NCBI GenBank assembly: GCA_019055375.1
Contig: JAHQIW010006212.1
Span: 62,001 to 126,000 of the forward strand
Source: Parelaphostrongylus tenuis
Lineage: Eukaryota > Nematoda > Chromadorea > Rhabditida > Metastrongylidae
Direction: 5' to 3'
DNA length: 64,000 nucleotides
Shown here piece after piece: positions 25,701-40,700 of this stretch. The notes under the pieces are model-generated. The model saw only the letters and a list, made by a program, of their open reading frames with translations, ran no database searches and was not told the DNA's origin. The translations under genes were made by a program, and so were the position numbers. How positions within the stretch are numbered: position 1 is the stretch's first letter; each line of letters starts with the position of its first letter.

Positions 25701-28700
25701 ACAACAGGAGAAAGTGGTGCTTTGAAAAACCTGTTCACCCAAAAGTATCAAGCTTTTTTTCAGCTAATATTATAAAATTGTTTGGGTGAATTGACTTTTG
25801 ATTGTCATAACGGTGGCAATTATTACGGTACTTTATTGTTTTCAATAAATTCTACTGTTAACAACCTCGTGTGTAATTATCAAGAAAGTAGTGATTTATC
25901 AAGACAGCACCATGCTCTGGATAACAATCATTCAAGAAACTTGGGACCATCATAGACAAAGCGCGACTCTATTTCCGTCACTTGGTAGGAGGTCAACACT
26001 GTGGGCGCGGCATCCAAAGGTTCACCGCCAGGCCAGATGACCTTATGCACTTGCAATCAAAGACGATCATTTGTTAATAGGTTCACTACCTATACGGAGA
26101 CAAAAGACTCGAACACTCGAGAAAATCAAATCGCTTGGCAGCGAATTTCAAATAATTTAACCCGTTTACTTTTCCCCAAAATGCATCACTACCCACTTTG
26201 TAGGTTTTTTAGCGGGTAAATAAGCACCTCTAACTTCAATATGTTAACGAGATTCGCCAGTCCTCACTACTGCTCAACAAAAGCCAAGGCCAATGGAATA
26301 ACCTCATCGAGGCTTAGCTTATCCTAACAACAGTGTCAACGCATTGAAGCATACTAAAGGCATAATGAGAATCACTTTCGACTCCTCTATATGCCACATC
26401 GTGAAAAGACCGCTTTCAAGGACATATGATATTTTAGAAATACAGCGGTACTGGCAGACATCACATATTCATCACGTTCACAACGCTTTCGATCGTAACA
26501 GCATCGCATAATCCGCACTAATTAATCACCTAACGCTCTGAGGACGACGGCACCTATGACTACCATAGGTTGGTGCCAGTCCCATGTCTCACGTAAGCAA
26601 ATTTATTGCGGCATTTATTTTACTATTTAGAGTGCGCAGCCGGTTTTTCGAAGATATTAATAATTTCCGATGACCAAAGTTAATGGAATTGAGAACATGA
26701 GAGACGTACAGAAGCGATAAATATATGTTCATTTTCAGAAGTATTCTGATTAAACATTCTAACTCTCCAATAGAAAAAGAAACTGAATTTGTTCTTGAAA
26801 TTCCTCATGTAAGACAGAAAAGATCAGTGACACATTCGGAGACATGGTCATTTTACGAGACACAATTTCGTTTGTGTCACTTCGCTCTTGCATATATAAA
26901 CCTTAATGACAAAGGCAAGAAAGATACGGCCTTTTAAGCAACGCAGAATAAGAATTATACCGCGTTAGAACAGGAACATAAATCTTATTAGCAAAGATCT
27001 GCAAATTCTAACGATTTTTAATTCAATTAAGCTCGCTATAAGCTGAGATGCGCTGGTTTTGATTTGAAAACGAAGGTTTTTCCTATACGGGATGAAAGCA
27101 GATCAAATTTTTGAAAGCGACTCGTAATGTTAATGACTAAAATGATGTTCAGAAAAAAAAAACATCACCATAATGAATTGGTATTTCAGTGCTGCTGATA
27201 TTTACTATTAGTAGGGTTCCATTAGAAGCTTTAGGAACTTAAACATTGTTTGCAATTTTCTTGATATCCCAACTATAAAGAACTTTGATATTGAAGCTAT
27301 ATCTGTAACAATCACCTCAGAGAATCTCTAATGCCGATGTTTCATCAATTCGCAGAAATCATAACATTAACTTGCCACAAGCGTTAAGTCAGTGGATTCA
27401 CGGCGATAATCTCCCAAGGGACTGATCTATTACTTAACAGAAGCAACGCTGCGCAACACTGCGCTTAGTTCAAAGTAAATGATTCATCATAGATGCCCTC
27501 AGATAACGCGTTAAGCCTCCGGAAACCGTTTAACCAAGAACGCCAAGGGCACAGGACGTTCCTCATATAAGCAATCGATATCTAACAGAATTATGAGCTG
27601 TAGCTTCTCAATGATTAGGCTCAATGCAGAATGTGAAATAACTAAATACTTACTGAAACAGTCTCATTTAGAAAATCAATATGTTCTACAAAGCTCCTGA
27701 TTTGTAAACAATCACATTCGTCCTTATTAAATAAATTTACCTACAAAATCACTTGAGACACCATCCTGCTGGTGATTATCAAATCAGTGGTAAGCATATC
27801 CTGACTGCCGTTAATGACTGATTATCGAGTAGGTCGAATAAAAGCATCTTACAAACGTCATGACTACTCAATTAACTCCACTTGATCAAGAGACACGGAG
27901 GGCTTGCAAAATAATGCTCTTTATTTGCCTGTATTCGGTAATATTGTGGTCGCTCACCTGGCTTTTTTGTGGCAACAATTACTTCTATATTACTATCGTA
28001 TGAAAATAAAAATCCCTCAGTTCGACTGATCCTTAAGGGTGGGGGAGGTGCTATCATATACAGGTACACCCAGCCGGTCCTCTATCGCACTACGTAGCAG
28101 CTGTCTCTCAACCTAGAACATTCCTTGACGAGAAATATAAACATTTAGGTAAGGTGCTTGGAACGGATTACGTCAGGTTGACCTGAACAGACCTTTTTTG
28201 TAGCTATTAAATGATCATGCAGGTGGTCTTCTCCAAAATCGCAGATCCTGAGGTTACATTGTGCGACGACTAGGTCTCTGCTTAAGACAACCTCCATACC
28301 CACCTGTGCCTAATCGTACGTTTGTGGCTAGTTTCTTGACCCATCTACCATATGCCAATGGTGTTCGCCAAATACACCAATTATGTGCCACCGCCTGCAT
28401 GAAAAATATTAGCTGATGGTGGTAAATTAATCATCTCCCTAAATTAAAACTACACATCTAGACTCAGTCTCAAATAGCCGAGTACTTATTTTTGGAAAAC
28501 TTTACATAAGACAGTTTTGATGACCTCAAATTCCAAGAACATTCAACTTCAGAGTTGATGAGTTGATAGAACTGGCTGCTTATACTGCTTAATACAACCA
28601 TGCTTATGATGATGCGTCATAAATTTGATGAACAAACGCATTAATGTCGTTTAGAATAAATGTTTTGAAGGCATAAGTAGATATCAAAGAATTTGCACAG

Positions 28701-31700
28701 ATTTAACCTTTTACTCTGAAACATTCCTTCGAAGATCTAAATTGAAGAGTCAATTAGGGCATTCTCAATAATGCATCTAGGAATCTAGGCCTGGGTGAAC
28801 ACATCGCCAAATCAATAATAAACAGTTGAATGATATGGAACTTAGAATGATTGAAATTTTGGACTCTATTTTATTTCCCTTACTTCAGCGCCCTAGTCTA
28901 TACTCTGCCAACGAGTTGGCCCTCTGTAATTAATTGGTGACGAAATGACATTTATTTCTCAAGCCCCGTATAAATATCGTCCACAAATATAAAGATATGT
29001 GTATGTATCTATGTGTATATGAGTACATTCGTATATGTACGCACATACTCGTATACACGTATACGTTTGTATATGTGTATGTATATGCATATGTATGTAT
29101 ACGTACACATACATATAAGCATGCATATATATGTATATATATATATGCATATGTATATACATATACATATAAATGTATATATATGTACTTTGTTAATCTA
29201 AGCGAGGGACTTCAAATAACCAAATAGGTCAATTAAACATGACGGAGCTTTCACTGTACGACTGTTGGGCAAAACTTGTACTACAAAAAAAAACTGACCT
29301 ACTCACCAAACTTTTAATTACACATAATTTAGGTTGTGACATCCTCATTTGGGAATTATTAGATAGTTAATGTCAGAAAATAAGGAAAATAAGTCTTTTT
29401 TACGTAGACGAGTATTAAAAACGTGGTAAACAAGGGGTTCAGTCTACCAGCAACATAAGTCACTAAATTATGTATTGTGTGTAAAACTAGCACTTCCAAA
29501 TATTAGTAATGAAAATCGAATTTCTAGAATTTCAAAAGTAATTGACAATTGAAAAAACAAGGAATTGATCAAGACGGAAAATGACTTATTCATTTGCCTT
29601 AGTGTTGAATATATGATCCATGAACCAAGGTAGTGAAAAAATAAATTTGATGAGCTTCAGGAAATCGACATAGTGGGACAGGATTCTCATTCTCTAGACA
29701 TAAATATGTAGACTTCAGTAGTATTGGCAATAGATAAAATCCACTATAAGCTCTGAAATATGTCGTGAATTTGAAAGCGGCTACCACTTTCACAACGCAC
29801 GTCTCCCGTAGGGTAATCCTCGACGTCGTGAATATGCTATTGGGGAGTCATATGCAAGAATCAAGTTCAGAGACAATGTTAACGCTCAGCACACAACATA
29901 ATTAGCACTCTTGTTGATAATGCGCATTGAACTTCCACTGAAGCACGAGTAACTGAGATTGAACAGGACAAATTGTTGTCCAGCAATAGTTAAGCCCTAA
30001 AACTCAACTCCCACGTCATCATAGGGATTTTATGCGGCTATTTCATATCATTTAGCTTGAAGATATTTGCTCATCATTTATTATGCACCTAATAGTGTGT
30101 TAGCCGTTGGTTCCCTCAACCACGCCTCCTCTGTAACAGAGCGCCCCGCCCCTTGTTTTCCTCACTCCGCCGTTTCAACTAACAGTCAGGCGTGGGCCGC
30201 TATAGCATGGGACCATTATTCTTATTATTATTACTAACTTATGATGTCTATAGTTTGATCGAATGTCCTCGTGAATGTGAATGTGACGCTATTCCACCCA
30301 ACAATTCTTCATGGGCTGTCTACTGTCATCGTGGAGGCTTGAACGATACGATATTCGCTGATATTCTCAACCGTCTTCCATCGTCACTAAAACTACTCGA
30401 TATTCAAACAAGCAGCTGGCGACCAGCAAATAGATTTAAGTGGAGCGACAATCTTAACCGTTTCAGCCTTCTGAAGCAGCTTCGCCTAGTGAATTGTGCA
30501 ATTCCTGCGATGAGTCGGAACACTAGACTTCCATCCCTGGAATTACTTGATCTGCAGGGAAATGAGATTGAACACGCTACTATGGGAAATTTTGGGGGAA
30601 TGCCAAACTTACGATTTCTTGATTTAAGCAATAATCATCTCAGCATCCTGCCCACCGGTGTTTTCACTTTTTTGCGTAACCTCAAATCACTCTCTCTTGC
30701 TAATAATTCAATAAGTGAATTATCTGCAAATCTTCTGAGAGGACTACGAACGCTTAAATCATTGAGGCTCGATGGAAATTTCATACCTGTCAAACAAATA
30801 AATGATCTCTTCGTTGATGTACCCCAACTGGAAGAACTACATCTGAATGGCTGTCGTTTATCTAGCATTGCTAATCTATCACTGAACGATCTGGAACAAT
30901 TACGTCATCTCGGACTGGCTAATAACAATCTGCGCACGATACCCACTAGAGAGTTACGACAACTGGCACATTTAGCTATTCTTGACCTTAGCGGCAATGA
31001 CCTCGTTGAGGTCGGTGCGTGTGCTTTCTGCTCCAATAACATATCTCGGCTTGATCTATCTCACAATCGACTTGGCTTGGTCAAGGAACCATTCCACGTC
31101 GATGCTTTTCAAAATATTCCATTGGTAGAACTGGATCTTTCATTCAACCACATGAACGAATTTCATTCATGTTCTCTTGGTTGGGCTCAGGAAAGACTTC
31201 AAACGCTGAGTATGGCCGGAAACTCATTAGGAGGTGAGCAGTCAGGTTTTTGAGCGAATCATAGAATTAAATTCTGTTCCATGTTCATAACACCACCAAA
31301 TATTTGTTTATTATGCGCTTATGAGAATGCACAACAGCCTCAAATGAAAGGTAATCTTGTACACTCAAATGGAATTCAAAATTGTAGATGTATCAATTCT
31401 ATCTCACATTTCTATAAAGACTTTGTTTCAGAATTCCATAGGAATATTACTGCCACGTTACCGTCTTTACACAATCTCAACATGGCCTACAATAACATCG
31501 AGCGTATCCCGCTGATATTCCCACCGCAATTTTATCACCTAACCCTATTGAATATCTCTGGAAACTTGCTTACTTATCTACCCGACAATCTGCCATACCT
31601 ACTGCCGAATCTTAAGGTAAGTACAAAAACTCAGAAAATTTTTAATATGAAGCCATTATAATCTTTGATCTCCTCTCACAGCCTCACTGCTTTTCAAAAA

Positions 31701-34700
31701 AATTTTTTTATCCTGACACATGATCGGATATAGCTTCATGGCTTCCCTCCGCACGCTTTTATCTATACCCCTATTCATAACATGAGCTATCACTGCTTCT
31801 CTGCAAGCAAACAACTTTGGAAATTGCTTAGCTTTCTTCTGATGATAAGTAACAGCCATATGATCACGTTTCTACGGTTTTTCGTATTCCCATGGCATTT
31901 CATTTTAATAACATAACTACAAAGATAACGAAATCAATTCCTAATTGTGAACGCTAAACTGCGGATGACCAAAATACTAAAGCTCAGACTACGCTTTACA
32001 TCTCTATTTTACCAGCACTAATGGATTAACATATTGATGGTGATTAGGAAAAAAAAAACAGAATTATAATCTAAAACGGGTAAAAAGGGCCTTTAGAACA
32101 GAAAAGTAGTAAGGGGCACTTGTAGATTTCAAAAAGCACAAGAGTTATACATACTGAAACTTCGTTGAAATAGTTGACGAGGTGTCAGAAGAACAAAACC
32201 ATATAAGCTAGAATGAGTATGGTCTGGCCGGTGATAGAACTTTGTTCCCAAACCAGCCATGAACAATCCAACATCTGCTTCCATTTAATACGAGTCTACT
32301 GCATATGTGACGTCGTTCAAGCTTCTAGTATTCCTTCTTTCTTAGGAACTCGACATATCAAATAATAAATTCTCCACATTAACGCAAACTGCCATTGACT
32401 ACATCGACCAACTCGAGCGAGTTCATCTCGGTGGCAATCCGTGGGACTGCTCATGTTCGGTTCAGCATATCCAACAGCATATGCGTCATCGTTATGCGAT
32501 GCGCCATATTCTTCGATATCATGAGTCCAGATGCGCAGAACCAGCTCTGGTCAAAGGACAACCACTTCTTAGCGTCACTGATGTGAGTTCTACTATATCT
32601 GTTGTTATACTTTCAGAACTGAGAGAATTGAAAACCGGATCCATAACGGAAAAGTAATCTGAACAAATCGTGTATTAAAGACATACGTTACTCCAAAGAT
32701 GGGCAAACGTGAGACAATTAAGAACAGGATCCATGAAAACTGACAATCTGGAGAATTTGTTTATAGGATACATACGTTTCTAATTGAATCGAGATAGTAA
32801 CTTAGTGGCTCATATCGCTACGACATAACAGCGCTATAACAACTTTCTTCGCTTGGGGAATTGAAATTCGATTTACGAGTGGACATTACATCCATGAAGT
32901 TCAAAAACTAGCTTCAATCGTATTTTCAATCCGCGCCAATTGGAAATTTCAGATTAACGAGTGTGCAGTACTCTTTGGCGCTCGCTACGGCCTATCACAA
33001 AGCAGTGAGCTGTTCATTCTGCTTACAGCTTTGCTTTGTGCCACTGGAATTCTATCTATTCTGCTCATCTGTCTATATTTTCTACGTGAACGACAGTACA
33101 AAGGATCCTATGTGACTCGAGAGCATTCTCGGACACCACTCACTATGGCACCTCATATCAGTTGCTCTTCAACTAACAGTGGCGCAAGTGAACCTTTGAC
33201 ACCACCAATCCCACCACCACCACCAAAACCAACGGCAGCTTACTTTGGTATATAACTACTTCATTTTGGAGTATTCGTAAATAAGTCTTCTTTTGTCTCT
33301 TCACACGTGGATTTTTCTTACATGCAGTGCAAAAAATGCACACTAAATATTAACAGCACTAGTAGTTTTATTTTGAAAAACGTAGAGAATGTCTGGTTAA
33401 TCCAGTTGTTCTGGTCAATAAGGGTAATTAAAATTAAAATTATGGGACCACTAAAATACCATATTTTATTTTGCTCCAAGCTTCTCAAGTTTGTCACCTT
33501 GCTTTTCAATATCGCTTTTGCTGTACTTTATGTCAAAAGTCCAATCCTATATTAGTTCACCTCAAAGAATCTCAAAAATGAACAATCTCTACTTTCTCTT
33601 GATCATCATATTTTCTTTTTAAAACACTCTGAGATTATTTTATTGATTCTGATACAGTCATCCCCTAATCTCCATAACGCGGTGTCATTTCGTGTATAGC
33701 ATAATCTATATAAAATTTTGTACATATTTTGATAAGACCTAATAAATAAACATATTTCACGATGTTCCACTATCTGACATCTTAATTTCCTCGTTCGGAA
33801 ACCGCAAATTCATTTGCATAAGCGATAAAGACAATGTGTACAACATGTCCATGCATAATGAAGCTTGATGCGGTTTGCAGGTGAAATTGACGGCCCATGT
33901 CAACGTTGGTTGCTGAACTTTACCAATTCAATTGTGAATTCATGTGAAAATCCACGAAGTGATGCTCATTCCAACTCAAAATACTTTTCACTTAATAGTT
34001 TCTGGGAAAAAATCATCCATCATTTTTCATGCTATAACATAATTTTTTTTCTTTCAAATTGTTCACTTGACCATTTAAATCATTAACATTACGAGTCCCA
34101 AAAAAAATCATGTCACTATATATGAAGTATAGATTCTATGCTTCATCCAATAACGTAAGCATTCTTAATGAGTGAAAACACATTTTACCAAGTGGAGTTT
34201 TATCTGGTTTCCCTACTGTTTTAGAACAGATGTCGACGACAAAACCTCCCATTGTTGGTCTACTGTCATAAATCACTCATGACCCGCGCTTACTTAGAAT
34301 GATAAAAAGTCCTCACATTATTTTCACATAAAAGCTCTACGCTGACAGGCACTATGGTAAATGCGGATAATCACAACAATAGAATTTCGACGACTAGAAA
34401 CACCACATGCCCGGGATAATCTCTCCTCTCAAGGCTGATAAAAAAAAAAGGATACAGTCTTCAAGTGTTCCACGTTTCGAGTCACCACAACCAACAATAC
34501 ACCTATCGCTAACACTTAGATATAGGCTATAACTTATTAACACCACTTGCTGAGAAGATTCTAAAAAAACTCGAAAGTCAAAATTACAACATATAACTTG
34601 GAAACTATAGTGGTACAAAATGGTTTTAGAAAAATGTTCGAAAGAACGAAAGTGATACAAAGGAATTCTATGGGCTTTCATTCGTCCCCATATTCTGAGA

Positions 34701-37700
34701 GGGTTCATGGTCATAGGCAAAATATAAATTCGGATCTAATTTTGATGTAACATAATTTACTTTGAACACATATCTCTCAATAACTGCCTCTGGCTCTCAT
34801 TCATTTACCTGTCACATAAGCTACTCATAAAGTCCTCGATATTACCTCATCCGATCCCTTTCATTAGATCCAACACACCGGCCCAGGCGGTTCTATTCTC
34901 TCCATTTACACCTTTCATCTGCACGTCAGTCTAATTGAATCAGACCACAGCAGATAAGCATTTAATTGACATCTGTTTCCTGGACATAATTCCAAAACAG
35001 AAAAGTACAGGTGTTAGATCATGTTGAAAACTTTACTAGAGTTATGGGTGTATCATGAAAAATACCTCATATCTCTAACATAGGTCGATATAATATTCGT
35101 AATTGTAAGCAAATAGATATCAACCGTATTCGGAAACCTAACAAGCTTGAACGCACATGTTCAAATAGTTTCTGCCATGTTATTCAACTATAATATTGTC
35201 ATTGCTATAATAGTGTCTTTCTAATTAATAAACTTAAAGTTGAACCAGAGTTGAAGCACACGTTATAATATCGATAAGAGTTCTTCTCAAAATTTTATAT
35301 TTATAAAAAAAGCATATGTTGAAGCATAACTGAAGATGCTAATCCTTTGGTATCTGTGAAGAAATTTTTCAATAATTAGAGTAATCCCATCGCTTTTAAG
35401 AACACACAATTTTATAAAACATTCTTTTCGCATCACATGGATTCAAATCAGTGACTGTTGTCCATGGTGTGTGTTGACAGTGATCAGACCTTGAAGAAAG
35501 CACCGCTTATTTATCACGTCATTAAACTTTAGCAGTGGTCAAGGAATACATTCCAATCCAATGTCGTTCGCGAAAACCTAATTACTGCCAAGCAATGTGT
35601 CTCTCGTTCTTGACCTAAGGTGTCGTCAACGGATTTATAAATGACTCCGAGTGTTGTGCTGTGGCCCACGGGACTCAACTGTCATTAATCACAATATATC
35701 ACCAGAAACGAATACGCGCAGCAACCAAGCCAACGCTGTACTAAGAATGCTGCACGATATGGGACGCTTTACGGAAAAGGATAGTTTTGAGATATACATA
35801 TTAGAGGGAAAAATAGTGAAGAAATGAATGACTACGTAAGAATCGATGTTACCGTACATGGCATACTACATTTTGCTCTTCAAAAAGTGAGCAGCGAAGT
35901 GAACAACTGTGTAGCTCATAAAAGGCTTATAATTACGACATTAGAGTGACAGCCACCAGCCAAATACCAAGATTAGAGACTATGACATGACGCCTATAGT
36001 TGATAGCAATGGACTGAAAGTAATTATCCTAACAAAAACTCACACACCATGGGAATGAGGTGTCCGAGTGCTAAATGACGCAGGCTATCAAGAAGCAGTG
36101 CTGGTTCGAGCCCCTTTCAACACTTTGTTGCAATCAATCAACGATCACCTTAGCTAGTGTTTTTCCAAGTTACAAGGAGATTAGCCTGACCAGTATTCCA
36201 AGTCATTCATTACGAATACAAGATCCTCAAACAGCAGTCGAAACAACACGCGAAATGTTTGAAGGTCTTTGTGGAAGATGTTTGAGAGGGAAAATAATAG
36301 AGTGCTAGAAGTGCTGGAATCTGAATAGCAAAACTATGAAGACGAGTCGTGTGATATTTTGAAAATAAATCTACATAACGAAGAGTTAGATTCTGTTTCA
36401 GTGATTAGAGGTGAATTACGATAAGAAGACAGTTACTATTCGATCTCGCACCTAGGGATAACCAAAATCTGTTCATCGGATTTCAGCTGATCGGTATGAG
36501 ACATATGTTAGGAGACAAAATCACTGGTCTCACACAACGGTAAGCTCTCATAAATCATTGTGTGGGTGAGATGTGCATTCAATCATCTCTGTGATGCATA
36601 AGAAAGTCGAATGCGCAACGTATTCTCAAAGGATTTGCTCAGCACTAAACGATTTGCCCTTTATCCTTTTCTTTACACACCGAACAACAATTCCTGTCGC
36701 TGGTAGTATTCATTCAATAGATAGAGAACTTTACTATGGAAGGAAAGATTACCATGCTATGGTAAACAAGGCAGAGTTTGTAAAAAAAGTATGCTTCCAT
36801 CGTTGAACCACACCTTTTTCAACGACTAAAACTTTTGAAGAACTACCTCACTTTCAATCACCGAGTCGATTATCTTTTTATAGGGAAAGAACTGCTCTTC
36901 CTTCGTTTCCTTCAACATCGAAATCTTACTAAGGATCGTAAAGTAAAGAACATCTCCATGTTGAGAAGACTTTTCGGCAGAAATTATACTAAACTGGTGA
37001 TCTCAATCTTTCATAAATGGAAATAACCCAAATAATGGTGAATGTGTCACATAAAGAGTTGCAAGACAATGATCTCGATAGTTAAAAATTAGAAATCAGG
37101 AACTACCACAAGAAAATAACAATTAGTAAGTCGTAAAAAAACCACTTCCGGAACACCTCAAACTGCTCATGATTTTTCAATAAGAGAAATACGTGAAAAG
37201 TTTGATATATAATCAGCTTGTATGAGAGACTTTCCTATTTTTCTATTCATATATTTCATAAGCATGGTTTCGCTATTTCTACAAGTTCAGAGTAAAGTTT
37301 TGCGAAACGATTTGAATTTATAGATTCCAAATGATATCCCCGTGACCAAAAGAATCAACAGCTATTTTTGTCGAAAAAAGTGAGGAAACTACACTTTCAC
37401 TTTCACATTTTAGTTGACTTGCATTAGGTTTTTTTATGCTGGTTCAAATATTTCTAGCTATCAATTAGTCTCCTCACGTCAATCGCTTGATTAAGGATTT
37501 CGCTTCTTTATAGACGTCATAGAATATTGGCCAAGCGCATCTTGCAATCTTGAGGATAGCCAAGTTGGGGAGTTCCGTGCGGCGTTCGCTATTGATTGCC
37601 GAAAAAGGTTGAGGCGTGGGGATCGACCTCGCCTCTAACCGCGCCAATAATTACAGCTACTACGTACTCCAACGCCCCAAGTGCGCTATCTGGGCTCGAA

Positions 37701-40700
37701 AAAGTCAGAATATCATGTTTTTGAAATGGAAGATTTCTACGTTGTCTACAAAAACCCACAGATTCTAATAGCTTCTGTTTCGATTGACAAAGTTCAGATT
37801 GAGGCAAAATATGCAGGTTTCAATTTGAAAGCGATCGCTATTCTCGCACTATGTGAGTGAAAATGAACATCGAACTCTGTCTTAATTAAGCAAGAATCCA
37901 AAAAAGGTAGAGAGATATGAGGAAAAAAGAACGTGAAGCGCTGTGAAAATCTGATTCCGTGTCTGAAAACACTATAAAGATACTTCTTGCTCAGTTTGCA
38001 ACATGTCTTTTTGAAAATAAAGACTACTCGATTACAAAAGATCTAAACAAAAGGCACCCCAGATAAAAAGAGAAGTGTGTACAAACTCGACAGGAGATAC
38101 TGTGTTAAATAAAGACTCAAGTTATATTCCAGTAAAAATGTGCTTGTTATCTAACGTTAGCACCTGACGTTTGACTCTCAAATTTTTTCCATATGATTTT
38201 TTCTAGAGATATATATATATCTAGAACAGACGTGCTGCTATATCTTCTCTTCTCTACGGAGCTGACACGCCGTTTTTTTTTTTAACCATTCATTCACCTC
38301 ACTTGTCAAGTCACTTTCATAATGCTAATTTTGCTACTGTCTGGATAATCATTAGTCTCTTCAAGCCTCGCAACATGCCACACACTAATGGACATAATAG
38401 GAGCATAATAACGTTATGACCATGGTACTAAACTTCATAGATAGATATCTCTACTGCTCACGGCAATGCTATAAATCGATCGAATGAAGACGGAAGGGAA
38501 AAAGTGCACATAAATGACAAAAAATGAATGTATCCCTAATTTTCAATACGAAGATGCAGTTATCAGTAAATTTCAATTAATATTGATATTAACTTGAGAA
38601 CAGAGCCTTTATGCTCCAAGGATATCTTCCATAAAAACTAGCCAAGAAGTAGGTAAATTAGGACTCACCAATCCCATGGAGAAATAATTGAAAAAGAAAT
38701 GCGGTTGTGGACTGAGTGTTTCCTTATATCCACCCCGATGAATCGACATTTTGTCTTCCGATTTGTAGAACACTTTCGACGGGGCGCCAAGGGCCGACAA
38801 CACTCTCTAAAGCTTGGATATTTTTTGAAAAATGGAGAATCATAACGATGTTATCACAATTCCGAGCAATATAACATTATGTACGACTTCCAGGTACCAA
38901 AAAAAGTTACTATCTTCTCCATAGTCAGACATGGCAATGTTATGAATAGACAAGATTCATTTGGAAATAAAATAAACTCACTGCTACAGAATCTCCAAAT
39001 GATATCGTACGCGTGATCTTCACCAGCTCGAGTTCACAACTCAATCGTGAGGTTGTTCTGCCATCTAAACAAGAACACACTTCCTATCGAATAAGCTTCG
39101 AAATTTACATTCTTGCACTAATTCTATCTTCAATGCGCTGCCCACTACCTGTATCGAACCAACCCACTGAACACGCATGACGTGGTGCTCAGGGTTACTC
39201 AGCGATCAACACATTGAGCGATGGTTTAATCCTGAGCTCAAGGTCCATCAAGCCTTTCATTCTTCTGGGGCCGACACTTGGTAGGAGACTTGTCACGAAG
39301 GATAACACCACTAAGATGTACCTCGGTATGCCACCACCAGTCATTGTAAAGGCCACATATCACTCACTAATATCTAATAATATCTGATTAAGTCGGAGGC
39401 AAGGCGCATCTCTTGAGGTCTGACCAAAGCCAAGAGCATTATCCTTTATCCGTTCACCAAACCCACTAATCTAATGACTATCTACCCACAATGCAGGTAG
39501 CGATTAATTCAGCAAAAAACTACCTTTCAAATTCAATATTTTCCCCATAAGCAGGCACAATGCCTTCATTACTTTATTTATTCATTTTAGCTTTCCTCAA
39601 TCTTGCCCTCTTTCGAACCTACAAAGGTCAAATCTACACGCAAAATACTCGGCCTAACACTTCCGTAATCTCAACAAGACCAGGGTGATACTTGAACGTT
39701 ATAACAGAACATTTACATTGATAGTCAAATTTGAGTATTAGGCCACCTCGGTCATTACGAAGATATTTGACCGAGTAGATTGCGTGCTAATCTGACCTTC
39801 TCAGACTCTGAAGAAGAAGAGGAAACCGCCAAAACGTCAACTACTGCGAATATGTAATAACAATTTCATGTCTGCTCACTGAGAAAACAATGAATTATTT
39901 AATGCCGAGGTTACTAGAAAGTCGATCGTGGGAATTATCCTTTGATTATCTCAAACATATGAGGATAAAAAGATAAAGTTCTCGGTGTTGATCAATCCCT
40001 GAGGGATGCGTCATGCATTAGACTTCATCAAGCATTGTTTTGAGGTTAAAGAATACATATTTCGCCTTCATAATAACCCGAGATAGCCTACCGATATATC
40101 AGGTCAGTATTATTCTCCCAGACAAGTCTGTTATATATTCACTGTTCCCAAGCGGGTGGAAGGCTTGGTGAGCCCCTGGGGTAGGATCAAACCCATTGAC
40201 CACATGCATGTCTTACCGCACGTCTAACTATTGCGTCACAACTCATCTTGCCCCACAGTTTACAATTCCAATGAGTAACTCAGTAACAATTTCAAAATAA
40301 ACTATACATCCAGTATAGTCTGTAAGGATATTTGGAGTCTTTTCAATGGTACGTAAGTAGAGTTCAGTGTGAAGCGTGAGCCACTGATGAATAGAACAAT
40401 AACGCCGAAGCGTATGGCTCTGACGTACTAACCTCGAAAAGGCTCCAAACATTTTCACAGACTATAGTATATGTTTGAAGCGAAGCTCAAAAACACTCGA
40501 TAAGATGGATTTCTAAATTCTACATCATTGCCTTCCATAATTCAAAAGGATCTAGATTCTCATCAAACTCACTTTGCGTCTGGAATAACACATCCACGCC
40601 AGTAATTCTTCCGTTCTTCCGAGCGCATGACACCAACAAAGTCCGATTCTGTCCACAATAACCCGATAAAGGCATTATAACTTCCCTGAAAAACCTCATA

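Larger units (their letters stand above)
18397..30174. other. PHAF1 intron 11, part upstream of the nested receptor (genomic left)
   Basis: AT-rich, with SINE copies 3 and 4 and the 29 kb microsatellite. One exon-like stretch on the + strand, 26739-26807 (TTTTCAG before, CAT|GTAAGA after, reading SILIKHSNSPIEKETEFVLE), has good splice signals but no partner exons. No other gene is visible. Confidence 0.5.
33256..38668. other. PHAF1 intron 11, part downstream of the nested receptor (genomic right)
   Basis: Receptor 3' flank, SINE fragment 5, and near 37530-37625 a repeat (TTGCAATCTTGAGGATAGCC) that also appears near 3120 (TTGCAATCCCGACGATAGCC). No coding region found. Confidence 0.5.

Noticed and set aside
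28959..29227. Overlapping ORFs on both strands rich in Tyr, Ile, Met and His
   Set aside because: Translations of the TATG/TACA microsatellite.
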